The position numbers and the translations under genes were made by a program. Below, piece by piece: positions 47,683-57,334 of a stretch of 64,000 nt of DNA. The notes below the pieces were generated by a model. That model saw nothing but the letters and a program-made list of their open reading frames with translations. It did no database searches and was not told where the DNA came from. Position 1 is the stretch's first letter; every line of letters starts with the position of its first letter. The stretch is from Hoeflea sp. IMCC20628 (GTDB lineage: Bacteria > Pseudomonadota > Alphaproteobacteria > Rhizobiales > Rhizobiaceae). The stretch is taken from the NCBI RefSeq assembly GCF_001011155.1, contig NZ_CP011479.1, positions 2,932,501 to 2,996,500 on the forward strand. Direction: 5' to 3'.

Positions 47683-49215
47683 ATGAGCACGACCGACGAA
47701 CCCGGGCATAATGTGCCACATCGGGGCCTGATCACTGTCTCGATCATGCTTGCGACCATCATGCAGGTGCTCGACACGACGATTGCCAATGTGGCTTTGC
47801 CGTCGATGACCGGCGATCTCGACGCCTCGCAAGACACCATCACCTGGGTTCTGACGTCCTATATCGTGGCTGCCGCGATCATGACGCCGGTCACCGGCTG
47901 GCTTGCCGACAGGATTGGTCGGCGGCAATTGTTCCTGATCACCATTGTCGGCTTCACCGCCACCTCGATGGCCTGCGGCATGGCCCCAAGCCTGGAAATC
48001 ATGGTATTTTTCCGGCTTCTGCAGGGTGTGTTTGGTGCGGCCATCGTGCCGCTGTCACAGACCTTCCTGCTCGACATCAACCCGAAGGAACGCCACGGAC
48101 AGGCGATGGCTATCTGGGGTGCCGGCATCATGGTTGGCCCGATTATCGGACCGACCCTGGGTGGTTGGCTGACCGACACACTAAACTGGCGCTGGGTTTT
48201 CTTCATCAACCTGCCGGTCGGCATCATCGCCTTCATGGGCTGCGCTGCTTACCTGCCGGAAATTGCAAAACGGGTGCGGCGCTTCGACTTCTTCGGTTTC
48301 GCCATGCTGTCGCTCGGTGTCGGTGCCTTGCAGTTGATGCTTGATCGCGGCGGCGAAGTCGACTGGTTTTCAGCCTGGGAAATATGGATCGAACTTGCGC
48401 TGGCGATCACCGGCATCTGGGTGTTCACGGTGCATCTGGCAACGGCGAAGGAGCCTTTTGTCGATCCGAAGATCTTCGCTGACCGAAATTTTGTCACCGG
48501 CCTGGTGCTGATTTTCATTGTCGGAATCGTACTTCTGGCCAGCCTGGCGTTGCTGCCGCCGATGTTGTCGCGCGTGTTTGGCTACTCGACCATCACCACC
48601 GGGCTGGTGATGGCGCCGCGCGGTGTGGGAACGATGATTTCCATGCTGATTGTCGGCCGTCTGGTGCGCATGATTGATGCCCGCTATCTGGTGATTGCCG
48701 GGTTGTTGCTGACCTCGGCCTCGCTTTACATGATGACCGGATTTTCACCTCAGATGGACAGTTGGCCGGTGATCTCGACCGGCATCATACAAGGGCTTGG
48801 TCTAGGCCTGGTGTTCGTGCCGCTTTCGACTGTCGCATTTGCCACACTCGAGGTTCGGTTCCGCACTGATGCCGCCAGCCTGTTCAGCCTGGTCCGAAAT
48901 CTGGGCTCATCAATCGGCATCTCGGTGGTCACGCTGTATCTGACACGCAGCGTCCAGATCAATCATGAAGAGCTCAGCGTCTTCATCAACCCGTTCAATC
49001 CGGTGCTGCAGGATCTGTTACCGGGATTTGCGACCGATCCGACAACGCTGCAAGTCCTTGATGGTCTTGTGAACCAGCAGGCGCTGATGATTTCCTACAA
49101 CAATGACTTCAAGCTGATGATGATGGTGACGCTGTTCGCCATTCCGCTGGCAATGCTGTTACGCAAGCCGAAAGCTGCGCCAGCGGCAGCGCCTGCCACA
49201 GCACATATGGATTGA
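47683..49215 (+). CDS. emrB: DHA2 family multidrug efflux MFS transporter
   Basis: A 510-aa drug/H+ antiporter with 14 spans, EmrB type. It has the antiporter motif C region GPIIGPTLGGWLTDTLNWRW, the motif LDTTIANVALPSM in span 1 (motif D1) and WLADRIGRRQLF (motif A). With emrA and an outer membrane channel it would expel hydrophobic toxins directly from the cell. Regulated presumably by the MarR protein at the head of the operon. Converges on ugpC. Confidence 0.94.
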   Translation: MSTTDEPGHNVPHRGLITVSIMLATIMQVLDTTIANVALPSMTGDLDASQDTITWVLTSYIVAAAIMTPVTGWLADRIGRRQLFLITIVGFTATSMACGMAPSLEIMVFFRLLQGVFGAAIVPLSQTFLLDINPKERHGQAMAIWGAGIMVGPIIGPTLGGWLTDTLNWRWVFFINLPVGIIAFMGCAAYLPEIAKRVRRFDFFGFAMLSLGVGALQLMLDRGGEVDWFSAWEIWIELALAITGIWVFTVHLATAKEPFVDPKIFADRNFVTGLVLIFIVGIVLLASLALLPPMLSRVFGYSTITTGLVMAPRGVGTMISMLIVGRLVRMIDARYLVIAGLLLTSASLYMMTGFSPQMDSWPVISTGIIQGLGLGLVFVPLSTVAFATLEVRFRTDAASLFSLVRNLGSSIGISVVTLYLTRSVQINHEELSVFINPFNPVLQDLLPGFATDPTTLQVLDGLVNQQALMISYNNDFKLMMMVTLFAIPLAMLLRKPKAAPAAAPATAHMD

Positions 49216-49272
49216 GGAATGTTGCAGAGGGCGCAACCCCTGTTTCGCCAATCGTAAACAGCCGGAACGCGC

Positions 49273-50295
49273 TCAGTTTTCGGTGCGGCGGCCAGATGCG
49301 TCAAAAGCAAGGATGCGTTTGGGATCGATGGCCAAGCCGATGCGCGTTCCATCTGCTGGCAACTTGATCTCGCCATCAATGCGCACCACCAGCTTGTCAC
49401 CTGCAGCAGTGACGCCGTGGACCAGCGTTTCTGCTCCCAGCGGCTCGCAGAACGCGACATCGAAATCGATCAGTCCTGCGCCGGGGGCGACCAGGTCGAT
49501 GTGCTCGGGCCTGATCCCGATCACCGCACCGGGATCGAGCGGACCGGCGCCCGGCCGGATGTCGTGGCTGATAACATTCATCGGCGGTGAGCCGATGAAG
49601 CCGGCGACAAACAGCGTCGCCGGATTGGCGTAGACCTCGAGTGGCGCGCCGACCTGTTCGGCGACACCGGCGTTCATGACGATCATCCGGTCAGCCAGCG
49701 TCATCGCCTCGACCTGGTCGTGGGTGACATACATTGCCGTCACGCCAAGCTTGCGTTGCAGAGCCTTGATCTCCAGACGCATCTGCACGCGCAGCTTGGC
49801 GTCAAGATTGGAGAGCGGTTCGTCAAACAGGAAAACAGCCGGTTTGCGGACAATGGCGCGGCCCATGGCGACGCGCTGGCGCTGGCCGCCGGAGAGTTGC
49901 CGCGGCTTGCGCTCGAGATAAGGTTCAAGTTCGAGCATCCGAGCAGCTTCATTGACCCGCGACAGGATCTCGGCCTTCGGCACATTGGCGATCTTGAGGC
50001 CATAGGCCATGTTGTCGAAGACGCTCATATGCGGATAGAGTGCATAGTTCTGGAACACCATGGCAATGTCGCGCTCGCGCGGCTCCAGATCGTTGACGAC
50101 GCGATCGCCAATGCTGATGTTACCCGAGGTGATGGTTTCGAGACCCGCGACCATACGCAACAGCGTTGACTTGCCACAGCCCGATGGCCCGACGATCACG
50201 ATGAATTCGCCGTCCTTGATTTCGGCATCGATACCGTGGATGACCTCGGTGCGACCATAGCTTTTCTTGATCGCTTCAAGTTTGATTTCAGCCAT
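49273..50295 (-). CDS. ugpC: sn-glycerol-3-phosphate ABC transporter ATP-binding protein
   Basis: ATPase of the glycerol-3-phosphate importer. The 340-aa protein has Walker [11 protein letters not shown]-loop [10 protein letters not shown], signature [14 protein letters not shown], Walker [13 protein letters not shown], and the C-terminal TOBE/OB regulatory region (GIRPEHIDL) of the MalK/UgpC group. Last of the genes ugpB-ugpA-ugpE-ugpC; 6 bases after ugpE. Confidence 0.95.
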   Translation of the reverse strand: MAEIKLEAIKKSYGRTEVIHGIDAEIKDGEFIVIVGPSGCGKSTLLRMVAGLETITSGNISIGDRVVNDLEPRERDIAMVFQNYALYPHMSVFDNMAYGLKIANVPKAEILSRVNEAARMLELEPYLERKPRQLSGGQRQRVAMGRAIVRKPAVFLFDEPLSNLDAKLRVQMRLEIKALQRKLGVTAMYVTHDQVEAMTLADRMIVMNAGVAEQVGAPLEVYANPATLFVAGFIGSPPMNVISHDIRPGAGPLDPGAVIGIRPEHIDLVAPGAGLIDFDVAFCEPLGAETLVHGVTAAGDKLVVRIDGEIKLPADGTRIGLAIDPKRILAFDASGRRTEN

Positions 50296-50301
50296 TTGAA
50301 C

Positions 50302-51147
50302 TCATTTCTCGCTTTCGACCAAACCCTTGACGAAGAGTTTTTGCATGCCGACCACCACCAGCACCGGCGGCAGCATCGCCAGCATGGCGGTTGCCATGAT
50401 CACCGGCCATTCGACGGTCTGATCGCCTGTCGGCAGCATCTGCTTGATGCCCATGATGACGGTGTTCATCGACGGGTCGGTGGTGATCAGCAATGGCCAG
50501 AGATACTGGTTCCAGCCATAGATGAACAGGATGACGAATAGAGCTGCGATGTTGGTGCGCGACATCGGCAGCAGGATATCAAAGAAGAAGCGGATCGGAC
50601 CGGCGCCGTCAACGCGGGCAGCTTCGGTCAGCTCATCGGGAATGGTCATGAACAACTGCCGGAATAGGAATGTGGCAGTCGCCGAGGCGATCAGAGGCAG
50701 GATCAGACCGGTGTAGCTGTTGAGCAGCCCCAGGCTTGCCACCACTTCGTAGGTCGGCACGATGCGGACCTCGACCGGCAGCATCAGCGTCATGAAAATC
50801 AGCCAGAAGAACAACATCCGGAAGCGGAACTTGAAATAGACGATGGCATAGGCCGACAGCAGAGAGATGATGATCTTGCCGATGGTGATGCCAAGCGCCA
50901 TCACCAGCGAGTTGAGCAGCATTTGCCACACCGGCGCCACGCCGCCTGTCATCAGCGCCTCGAGATAGTTGTCAAAAAAATGCGGCCCCGGCAGCAGCGG
51001 CATCGGTGGCCGGATCAGTTCTTCCTGGGTCACCGTCGAGGCGACAAAGGCTATCCAGATCGGGAAGCAGATCACCGCAATGCCGACAATCAGTCCGGCA
51101 TGGGTGAGCCAGGTTCCGAGCCCCCGTTTTTCGACCATGCCGCTCAT
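50302..51147 (-). CDS. ugpE: sn-glycerol-3-phosphate ABC transporter permease
   Basis: Second permease of the importer, 281 aa, six spans. The EAA loop that contacts the ATPase reads [38 protein letters not shown] is typical of UgpE/MalG. The start at 51147 overlaps the ugpA stop by one base. Confidence 0.94.
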   Translation of the reverse strand: MSGMVEKRGLGTWLTHAGLIVGIAVICFPIWIAFVASTVTQEELIRPPMPLLPGPHFFDNYLEALMTGGVAPVWQMLLNSLVMALGITIGKIIISLLSAYAIVYFKFRFRMLFFWLIFMTLMLPVEVRIVPTYEVVASLGLLNSYTGLILPLIASATATFLFRQLFMTIPDELTEAARVDGAGPIRFFFDILLPMSRTNIAALFVILFIYGWNQYLWPLLITTDPSMNTVIMGIKQMLPTGDQTVEWPVIMATAMLAMLPPVLVVVGMQKLFVKGLVESEK

Positions 51148-52028
51148 CAGTAGTGCACCCGTCGTTCAATGAAGCGGAACTGGACCACCGTCAGGATTCC
51201 GACCAGCACCAAGAGCACCACCGATTGCGCCGCCGAGGAACCCAAATCCTGACCGACGAAGCCATCGGCGAAGACCTTGTAGACAAGGATCGTGGTCGAC
51301 TGCTGCGGTCCTCCTTGCGTGATGGTGTGGATCACGCCGAAAGTGTCAAAGAAGGCATAGATGACATTGACCACCAGCAGGAAGAACGTGGTCGGCGACA
51401 GCAGCGGAAAGATGATGGTCCAGAACCGGCGGGCGAAGCTGGCGCCGTCAATCGCCGCCGCCTCAATGACGCTTTTGGGGATCGCCTGCAGACCGGCGAG
51501 GAAGAACAGGAAATTGTAGCTGATCTGCTTCCAGGCCGAGGCTGCCACCACCAGCGCCATGGCCTGGCCACCATCGAGATTGTGGTTCCAGACATAGCCG
51601 ACCTGGAACAGCATCCAGGCGATGATGCCGGTAAACGGATTGAACATGAACAGCCAGAGCACGCCGGCAATCGCCGGGGCGACCGCATAGGGCCAGATCA
51701 GCAGGGTCCGGTAGGCGCTTGATCCCTTGATGACCCGGTCGGCCAGCACCGCGAGCCACAGCGCGAACGACATCGAGGACACTGTCACCAGCACCGAGAA
51801 CACCGCCGTGGTGAGGAAAGATTCGCGATAGTAGCGGTTGCCGAAGAGATATTCGAAATTGCCAAGTCCGACGAACTGGGTCTTGAGACCGAAGGGATCG
51901 GGGATGAAGGCGGATTGATAGATCGCCTGTCCGGCCGGCCAGAAGAAAAACACGAATGTGACAAGCAACTGCGGGGCGACCAGCAGATAGGGCAGCCAGC
52001 GGTTGTTAAATACGACGCGTTTTTCCAT
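51147..52028 (-). CDS. ugpA: sn-glycerol-3-phosphate ABC transporter permease
   Basis: First permease, 293 aa, six spans ([20 protein letters not shown] at the N-terminus). EAA loop: [20 protein letters not shown]. Contains [16 protein letters not shown] as in UgpA. It is 62 bases after ugpB, with a terminator-like hairpin in that gap. Confidence 0.94.
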   Translation of the reverse strand: MEKRVVFNNRWLPYLLVAPQLLVTFVFFFWPAGQAIYQSAFIPDPFGLKTQFVGLGNFEYLFGNRYYRESFLTTAVFSVLVTVSSMSFALWLAVLADRVIKGSSAYRTLLIWPYAVAPAIAGVLWLFMFNPFTGIIAWMLFQVGYVWNHNLDGGQAMALVVAASAWKQISYNFLFFLAGLQAIPKSVIEAAAIDGASFARRFWTIIFPLLSPTTFFLLVVNVIYAFFDTFGVIHTITQGGPQQSTTILVYKVFADGFVGQDLGSSAAQSVVLLVLVGILTVVQFRFIERRVHY

Positions 52029-52043
52029 GGATCACCAACCGGG

Positions 52044-52080
52044 AAGAGAAAACCGGCGGAGCCTCGAAAAGCCCCGCCGG
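52044..52080 (-). terminator. attenuator-type hairpin between ugpB and ugpA
   Basis: 52053-52062 pairs with 52071-52080 (nine pairs, one A-C mismatch, eight-base loop), and on the minus strand the stem is followed by TTTTCTCTT. Placed after the binding-protein gene, it would let part of the transcripts end there and so give more UgpB than permease, a common arrangement in ABC operons. Confidence 0.75.
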
Positions 52081-52090
52081 ATCTACAATG

Positions 52091-53401
52091 TTAGCGGTTT
52101 GCCTGCTCGAAGCGACGAAGCAGTTCATCGCCACGGGCAGCAGCCGAATCCAGCGCATCCTTGGCGGATTTCGACCCGTTCCATACACCTTCGAGTTCTT
52201 CATCGATGACGCCGCGGATCTGGTCGAAGTTACCCAGACGAATTCCCTTGGAATTGGCGGTCGGGGCCTTGCCGGTCATCTGGATGATGGCAATGTCGGT
52301 GCCGGGGTTTTCTTCATAATAACCGGAAGCCTTGGTTGCTTCGTAGGCTGCCATGGTGATCGGCAGGTAACCGGTGTCCTGATGCCATTTGGCCTGGATG
52401 TCGGAGCTCGAGAGGAAGTTGAAGAACGCCGCGACGCCCTTGTACTCTTCCGCTGTCTGGCCCTCCATCGCCCACAGCGACGCACCACCGATAATGGTGT
52501 TTTGCGGCGCGCCTTCAACATCGCTCCAGTACGGCAGAGGCCGGATGGCGAAGTCGAAAGCGGCTTCGTTCTTCACGCCGGCATAGCCAGCCGATGATTC
52601 GGTGAACAGCGCGCATTCACCGGCGCGGAACGGGGCACCGCCTTCGTTGCGACGGCCTGAATAGATGAACTTGCCATCCTTGGCCCACTGCCCAAGCGTT
52701 TCGATGTGCTTGACCTGAACATCACCATTGAGGCTCAGCTCCGTATCAACACCGGCAAAACCGTTCTCTTTCGAAGCGAAAGGAACGTTGTGATAGGCGG
52801 ACAGGTTTTCGAGATGAACCCAGCTCTGCCAGGCGGTGGTCAGCGGACATTTGTTGCCCGATTCCTTGAGCGCGTCGAGAGCGGTTCCGACCATCTCCCA
52901 GGTCGACAGATCCATTTCCGGATCCAGACCGGCGGCCTTCAGCGCGTCCTTGTTGACATAAAGCACAGGGGTCGAGGAATTGTAGGGCAGAGACAGCATC
53001 TGGCCTTCAGTGGTGGTGTAGTAACCAGCAACAGCGGCGAGATAGACCGATTGATCGAATGGCAGGCCTGATTCGGCCATGACTTCATAGACCGGCTTGA
53101 TGGCGCCCTTGGCTCCCATCATCGTGGCGGTGCCGACTTCGAAAACCTGAAGAACGTCGGGCTGTTCGCCTGCGCGGAACGCGGCGATGCCGGCGTTGAG
53201 CGTTTCCGAATAGTTGCCCTTGTTGGTGGCGACCACGGTGTAGTCGCTCTGGGATGCGTTGAATTTCGAAACCTGCTCGTCGAGCAGTTCCCCGAGACGT
53301 CCGGTCATTGCATGCCAGAAATCGATCTGCGTGGCGGCACTTGCAGGTGCAACGCCCGACATGAGTGCGGCGACAACGCCGGCGGCGATAAACTTTTTCA
53401 T
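52091..53401 (-). CDS. ugpB: sn-glycerol-3-phosphate-binding periplasmic protein
   Basis: Substrate-binding protein of the Ugp importer, 436 aa, with signal peptide MKKFIAAGVVAALMSGVAPASA. The body follows E. coli UgpB closely: FWHAMTGRLGELLDEQV, KGNYSETLNAGIAAFRAGEQ, QVFEVGTATMMGAKGAIKPV, NSSTPVLYVNKDA, IIGGASLWAM and WHQDTGYLPIT. ATG at 53401 has GGGAGGAAG upstream. A PHO box about 90 bases upstream fits control by phosphate starvation. First gene of ugpBAEC. Confidence 0.96.
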   Translation of the reverse strand: MKKFIAAGVVAALMSGVAPASAATQIDFWHAMTGRLGELLDEQVSKFNASQSDYTVVATNKGNYSETLNAGIAAFRAGEQPDVLQVFEVGTATMMGAKGAIKPVYEVMAESGLPFDQSVYLAAVAGYYTTTEGQMLSLPYNSSTPVLYVNKDALKAAGLDPEMDLSTWEMVGTALDALKESGNKCPLTTAWQSWVHLENLSAYHNVPFASKENGFAGVDTELSLNGDVQVKHIETLGQWAKDGKFIYSGRRNEGGAPFRAGECALFTESSAGYAGVKNEAAFDFAIRPLPYWSDVEGAPQNTIIGGASLWAMEGQTAEEYKGVAAFFNFLSSSDIQAKWHQDTGYLPITMAAYEATKASGYYEENPGTDIAIIQMTGKAPTANSKGIRLGNFDQIRGVIDEELEGVWNGSKSAKDALDSAAARGDELLRRFEQANR

Positions 53402-53438
53402 GTGAACTTCCTCCCTTGATGGGAAACGCGTGAAAACG

Positions 53439-53465
53439 AACGTAACCCGAAAGGGAAACGTAACC
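53439..53465. repeat. direct repeat AACGTAACC in the ugpB leader region
   Basis: AACGTAACC at 53439-53447 and again at 53457-53465, spaced 18 bases start to start, between the PHO box and the ugpB start codon. Could be a regulator site or chance. Confidence 0.4.
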
Positions 53466-53488
53466 TCACAGCGTCTACCGCGCAATTG

Positions 53489-53506
53489 AAAACAGTTTTG
53501 TGACAG
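53489..53506 (-). promoter_or_regulatory. PHO box upstream of ugpB
   Basis: On the minus strand CTGTCACAAAACTGTTTT has the 7-4-7 layout of the PhoB site (CTGTCAT-N4-CTGTCAT type), the first repeat nearly perfect and the second weaker. Ugp systems are known members of Pho regulons. Confidence 0.65.
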
Positions 53507-53688
53507 CAGGTGTGGAAAACGAAACAACGGACAAACCTCCCTGCTTCACCAGACAATCAGTCCTATTATCAGGAAAATCCTGCAACTGATAAATTCCCAG
53601 CAGAGCTAAACCGGGCTTTCCATTCCGGCCGGCATTGCGCATCATGTGCACTGCAAAACAAATCGACACCAATATGCGAGGGGCACCG

Positions 53689-54927
53689 ATGTACGACTAT
53701 CCTGTTTTGTGGGAATGGCTCAGCTTTGCCGTCCGCTGGCTGCATGTGATCACCGCCATCGCCTGGATCGGCTCATCGTTTTACTTCATCGCACTCGATC
53801 TTGGCCTGGTTCAGCGGCCCGGTCTGCCGGAAGGCGCTTTCGGTGAAGAATGGCAGGTGCATGGCGGCGGATTTTATCATATCCAGAAATACCTGGTGGC
53901 GCCGCCAAATCTGCCCGAGCACCTGACCTGGTTCAAATGGGAAAGCTATGTCACGTGGTTATCGGGCTTCGCCATGCTGTGGGTGGTGTATTACGCCGGT
54001 GCCGAACTCTATCTGATTGACGCCAACGTGCTTGATGTCACGGCCCCCGTGGCGATCGCCATTTCCGTGGCCTCGATCGTGTTCGGCTGGATCGTCTACG
54101 ATCTGCTCTGCAAATCGCCGATCGGGGCAAACACCACCGGGCTGATGCTGGTGCTGTTTGCGGTGCTGGTGGTGATGGCCTGGGGGTATACGCAAGTGTT
54201 TACCGGACGGGCTGCGCTGCTGCATCTGGGCGCCTTTACCGCAACGATCATGACCGCCAATGTGGCAATGATCATCATTCCGAACCAGAAAATTGTTGTG
54301 GCCGACCTCAAGGCGGGACGGACGCCGGATCCCAAATATGGCCGGATCGCCAAGCAGCGCTCGCTGCACAACAATTATCTCACCCTGCCGGTGATCTTCC
54401 TGATGCTGTCCAACCACTATCCGCTGGCATTTGCAACGCAGTGGAACTGGCTGATTGCAGCGCTGGTGTTCCTGATGGGTGTCACCATCCGCCATTGGTT
54501 CAATACGATCCATGCGCGCAAGGGCAAGCCGCACTGGACATGGGCCGCCACGGTGGCGCTGTTTGTCGCCATCATCTGGCTGTCGAGCCTGCCGCGCACC
54601 GATGAGGTGATCGAGGAAGCCTCGCTGGCGCCGATCCATCAGCGGTTTGTTGACAATGCCCATTTTGAAGCGGTCAGCGAAACCATCATGGGGCGCTGCT
54701 CGATGTGCCATGCAGCGGAGCCGTTCTGGGACGGCATTGCCCGTGCGCCGAAAGACGTGCGGCTCGAGACTGCCTCCGACATCGCCCGCCATGCGCGCGA
54801 CATCTACATTCAGGCCGGACGCAGCCATGCCATGCCGCCGGGCAACGTCACCTTTGTCGAACCGGAAGAGCGGGCACTGTTTGTGGCCTGGTATGAATCC
54901 GCAGTCGCCAGCGAGACCAATCCATGA
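53689..54927 (+). CDS. puuD: membrane urate hydroxylase with cytochrome c domain
   Basis: PuuD-type urate oxidase: converts urate to 5-hydroxyisourate and passes electrons to the respiratory chain. The 412-aa protein has about eight spans with His-rich positions (VRWLHVITAIAWIGSSFYF; VHGGGFYHIQKY; IRHWFNTIHARKG) and a C-terminal cytochrome c domain with CSMCH at about 337-341 and the axial Met in SHAMPPGN. I start at MYDYPVLWEW (53689), where AGGGG is close upstream. The stop overlaps guaD (ATGA). Confidence 0.93.
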   Translation: MYDYPVLWEWLSFAVRWLHVITAIAWIGSSFYFIALDLGLVQRPGLPEGAFGEEWQVHGGGFYHIQKYLVAPPNLPEHLTWFKWESYVTWLSGFAMLWVVYYAGAELYLIDANVLDVTAPVAIAISVASIVFGWIVYDLLCKSPIGANTTGLMLVLFAVLVVMAWGYTQVFTGRAALLHLGAFTATIMTANVAMIIIPNQKIVVADLKAGRTPDPKYGRIAKQRSLHNNYLTLPVIFLMLSNHYPLAFATQWNWLIAALVFLMGVTIRHWFNTIHARKGKPHWTWAATVALFVAIIWLSSLPRTDEVIEEASLAPIHQRFVDNAHFEAVSETIMGRCSMCHAAEPFWDGIARAPKDVRLETASDIARHARDIYIQAGRSHAMPPGNVTFVEPEERALFVAWYESAVASETNP

Positions 54928-56213
54928 CAGCCAGACTTCTGCGCGGACGCACGCTCAGCTTCAAAACGAGGCCGCAAGCGCGGGACGACCATGCCAGCTA
55001 TGTCTTCGAGGAAGACGGCGCGGTTCTGGTGGAGAACGGTCGGATCTCGGCATCCGGTGCCTATGGCGCTGTTTTGGCCATGGCACCCGACGGTATCGAG
55101 ATCATCGACCACCGACCCTGTCTGTTGATGGCCGGGTTCATCGATCCGCATATTCATTTCCCGCAGATGCAGGTGACGGCGAGCTACGCGGCAAACCTGC
55201 TGGAATGGCTCAACACCTACACCTTTGTCGAGGAACAACGTTTCGCAGACGCGGCACACTCGGCTCGCTTTGCAACATTGTTCTTCGATGAATTGCTGCG
55301 CAACGGCACCACCACGGCTGCGGCCTATTGTTCGGTGCACAAGCGTTCGGCGGACGCCTATTTCGCAGAAGCCAGCCGGCGCAACCTCTTGATGGTCGGC
55401 GGCAAGGTGATGATGGACCGCAATGCCCCGGCGGCACTCACCGACACGCCCCAGTCGAGCTATGACGACACCAAGGCGGTGATCGCGGACTGGCATGGCA
55501 AGGGCCGCAATCACGTGGCAATCACGCCGCGCTTTGCCATCACATCAACGCCTGAACAGCTTGAAGCCGCAGGCACTCTGGCGCGCGAACATCCGGACCT
55601 GCTGATCCAGACGCATCTGTCGGAAAACAATGCCGAGATTGCCTATACGCTGGAGCTCTATCCGGACGCCCGGGATTATACCGATATCTATGCACAGTAC
55701 GGCCTGCTGACGCGCAGGATGCTGCTCGGCCACGCGATTCATTTGTCTGACCGGGAGATGGACGCAATCGCGGAGGCCGGCTCCGTGGCAGTGCATTGCC
55801 CGACGTCGAACCTGTTTTTGGGCTCGGGCCTGTTCGATCTCAAGCGGATCAAGGAACACGGAATACGCACTGCGACTGCCACCGATATCGGCGGCGGTTC
55901 AAGCTACTCAATGCTTCGGACGCTCGACGAGGCCTACAAGATCCAGCAGTTGCGTGGCCATCGCCTGCCACCGATCGAAAATTTTTGGCAAACCACCCGC
56001 GGCAATGCCGAGGCTCTCGGGTTGGTTGACAGGATCGGAACGCTGGAGCCGGGAACCGACGCCGACATCATCGCGCTTGATGCCAGTGCGACGCCAGCCA
56101 TGCAGATCAGAATGGAGACGGTCCGGACGCTGGAAGAGGAGTTGTTTGTACTGCAAACCCTGGGCGATGACCGCTCGGTGCGGCAGGTTTATATTGCCGG
56201 TGAAGCGGTCTAG
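54924..56213 (+). CDS. guaD: guanine deaminase
   Basis: Amidohydrolase of 429 aa that turns guanine into xanthine. Metal and active-site parts: GFIDPHIHFPQ (HxH and the family-specific FPQ), QTHLSEN, LGHAIHLSD and TATDIGGGSSYS (Asp ligand). The segment LEWLNTYTFVEEQRF is typical of GuaD. It overlaps puuD by four bases, so purine entry (guanine) and urate oxidation are coupled. Confidence 0.95.
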   Translation: MTARLLRGRTLSFKTRPQARDDHASYVFEEDGAVLVENGRISASGAYGAVLAMAPDGIEIIDHRPCLLMAGFIDPHIHFPQMQVTASYAANLLEWLNTYTFVEEQRFADAAHSARFATLFFDELLRNGTTTAAAYCSVHKRSADAYFAEASRRNLLMVGGKVMMDRNAPAALTDTPQSSYDDTKAVIADWHGKGRNHVAITPRFAITSTPEQLEAAGTLAREHPDLLIQTHLSENNAEIAYTLELYPDARDYTDIYAQYGLLTRRMLLGHAIHLSDREMDAIAEAGSVAVHCPTSNLFLGSGLFDLKRIKEHGIRTATATDIGGGSSYSMLRTLDEAYKIQQLRGHRLPPIENFWQTTRGNAEALGLVDRIGTLEPGTDADIIALDASATPAMQIRMETVRTLEEELFVLQTLGDDRSVRQVYIAGEAV

Positions 56214-56245
56214 CGCCAAATAGCTCACACCGTCACAATTCTGTC

Positions 56246-56261
56246 TTAACTATTCGTTAAC
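56246..56261. promoter_or_regulatory. CtrA-type box in the guaD-uraH gap
   Basis: TTAACTATTCGTTAAC contains TTAA-N7-TTAAC, the full CtrA recognition consensus. TTAACA at 56257-56262 could act as a -35 with TATCAG at 56281-56286 as -10, 18 bases apart, pointing into the hairpin region that follows. A chance match cannot be excluded in an AT-richer gap. Confidence 0.45.
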
Positions 56262-56288
56262 ACTGTTCCTGCAAGCTGTGTATCAGCA

Positions 56289-56358
56289 GTGGTCTTTTCG
56301 AAGATCACTTATAAGTCGCGTGAGCACGGATGTACTGCCACGCGGCTTTCGCTTTTTC
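56289..56358 (+). terminator. tandem hairpins with T-tract: terminator of puuD-guaD or end of a small RNA
   Basis: Hairpin 1: GTGGTCTT (56289-56296), TTCG loop, AAGATCAC (56301-56308), eight pairs with one G-T. Hairpin 2: AGTCGCGTG (56314-56322) with CACGCGGCT (56339-56347), nine pairs with one wobble, then TTCGCTTTTTCTG. The second is a fair intrinsic terminator on the plus strand, 100 bases after guaD. The rest of the 228-base gap holds no gene I can see except the CtrA-type box. Confidence 0.6.
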
Positions 56359-56441
56359 TGCTCCGGTAAATTGCTCCGGACACCTCCTCCCGAAGACAGC
56401 TCCACTTCCCCTTAAAGACAAACCGGGCTTCGCCCGCAGCG

Positions 56442-56816
56442 TCAGCTGCCGCGATAGGTCGAGTAGCTGTAGGCAGAGATCAGCAGCGGCACGTGATAAT
56501 GGGCGTTGGTGTCGGCGACGCCGAAGCGGATCGGGATTGCGTCAAGAAACGCAGGATCGGGCAACGGGTCGCCCGCGTAGCGCAGATAGTCACCAGCATG
56601 AAACACCAGTTCATAAACACCTTTGGCAAGTTCGGAACCAGACAGCAGCGGGGCATCGACCCGGCCATCGTCATTGGTGCGAACAGTCTTGACCAGATGA
56701 TGATCAAGGCCTTCGATCCGCATCAGTTCGATCACCATTCCAGCTGCCGGGCAGCCGCGAGCGGTGTCGAGCACATGGGTAGTCAGGCGTCCGGTGCCAA
56801 GCGGTTGAGCGGACAT
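56442..56816 (-). CDS. uraH: 5-hydroxyisourate hydrolase (transthyretin-like)
   Basis: Hydrolyses 5-hydroxyisourate to OHCU in the ureide pathway. The 124-aa protein begins [19 protein letters not shown] (catalytic His), has HAGDYLRY and [19 protein letters not shown]; the C-terminal YRGS tetrapeptide is the mark separating this enzyme from transthyretin. It is last in the convergent group puuE-uraD-allA-uraH, 14 bases after allA. Confidence 0.96.
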   Translation of the reverse strand: MSAQPLGTGRLTTHVLDTARGCPAAGMVIELMRIEGLDHHLVKTVRTNDDGRVDAPLLSGSELAKGVYELVFHAGDYLRYAGDPLPDPAFLDAIPIRFGVADTNAHYHVPLLISAYSYSTYRGS

Positions 56817-56830
56817 GGGCGTCTCCTTGG

Positions 56831-57334
56831 TCAGTTTGGTTCGGTGATCACATAAGCCTGATCATAGCTGATTTCTTCAAGATTGCTGCCGTCGCCTTCG
56901 CGGTCCATCACCAGAAAATCACTCGGCTCGCCGACCGCAATCAGCGGGTGATGCCAGACATTGCGGGCATACTGAATTCCGATATCGGCCGGAACGGCAA
57001 AGGCGCGGGGTTGTCCGGGACGTCCATTGGCATCAGGTGCCACCACCGCAATCCAGGGACGCGGTGTGAGCGGAAAGAAGGCCTGGCTGCCCAGCGGATG
57101 ACGCTCCATCATGTCGATCGCATAGGGGAAATTGCGCGGTTGGCCCCGAAACAACGACAGGATGGTGCGGCCGCCTTCGGTTTCGGTATCGGCCATGGCC
57201 AGCGCATGAAACCGCTCTGTGGTGCCGCCATTGATCATGCGGATTTCTGCAGAACCTGTATCCAGCACCTTGCCAAATGGCGCAAAGGCCTCGGCGGCCA
57301 GCGGTTCTATCTCAAGCTTTTGCATCGGGCTCAT
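56831..57334 (-). CDS. allA: ureidoglycolate lyase
   Basis: A 167-aa cupin-like enzyme (AllA family) that releases urea from ureidoglycolate to leave glyoxylate. Family parts: [20 protein letters not shown] at the start, [15 protein letters not shown], and [13 protein letters not shown] in the core. ATG at 57334 overlaps the uraD stop (ATGA). ATG at 57325 is the other option. Confidence 0.93.
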   Translation of the reverse strand: MSPMQKLEIEPLAAEAFAPFGKVLDTGSAEIRMINGGTTERFHALAMADTETEGGRTILSLFRGQPRNFPYAIDMMERHPLGSQAFFPLTPRPWIAVVAPDANGRPGQPRAFAVPADIGIQYARNVWHHPLIAVGEPSDFLVMDREGDGSNLEEISYDQAYVITEPN

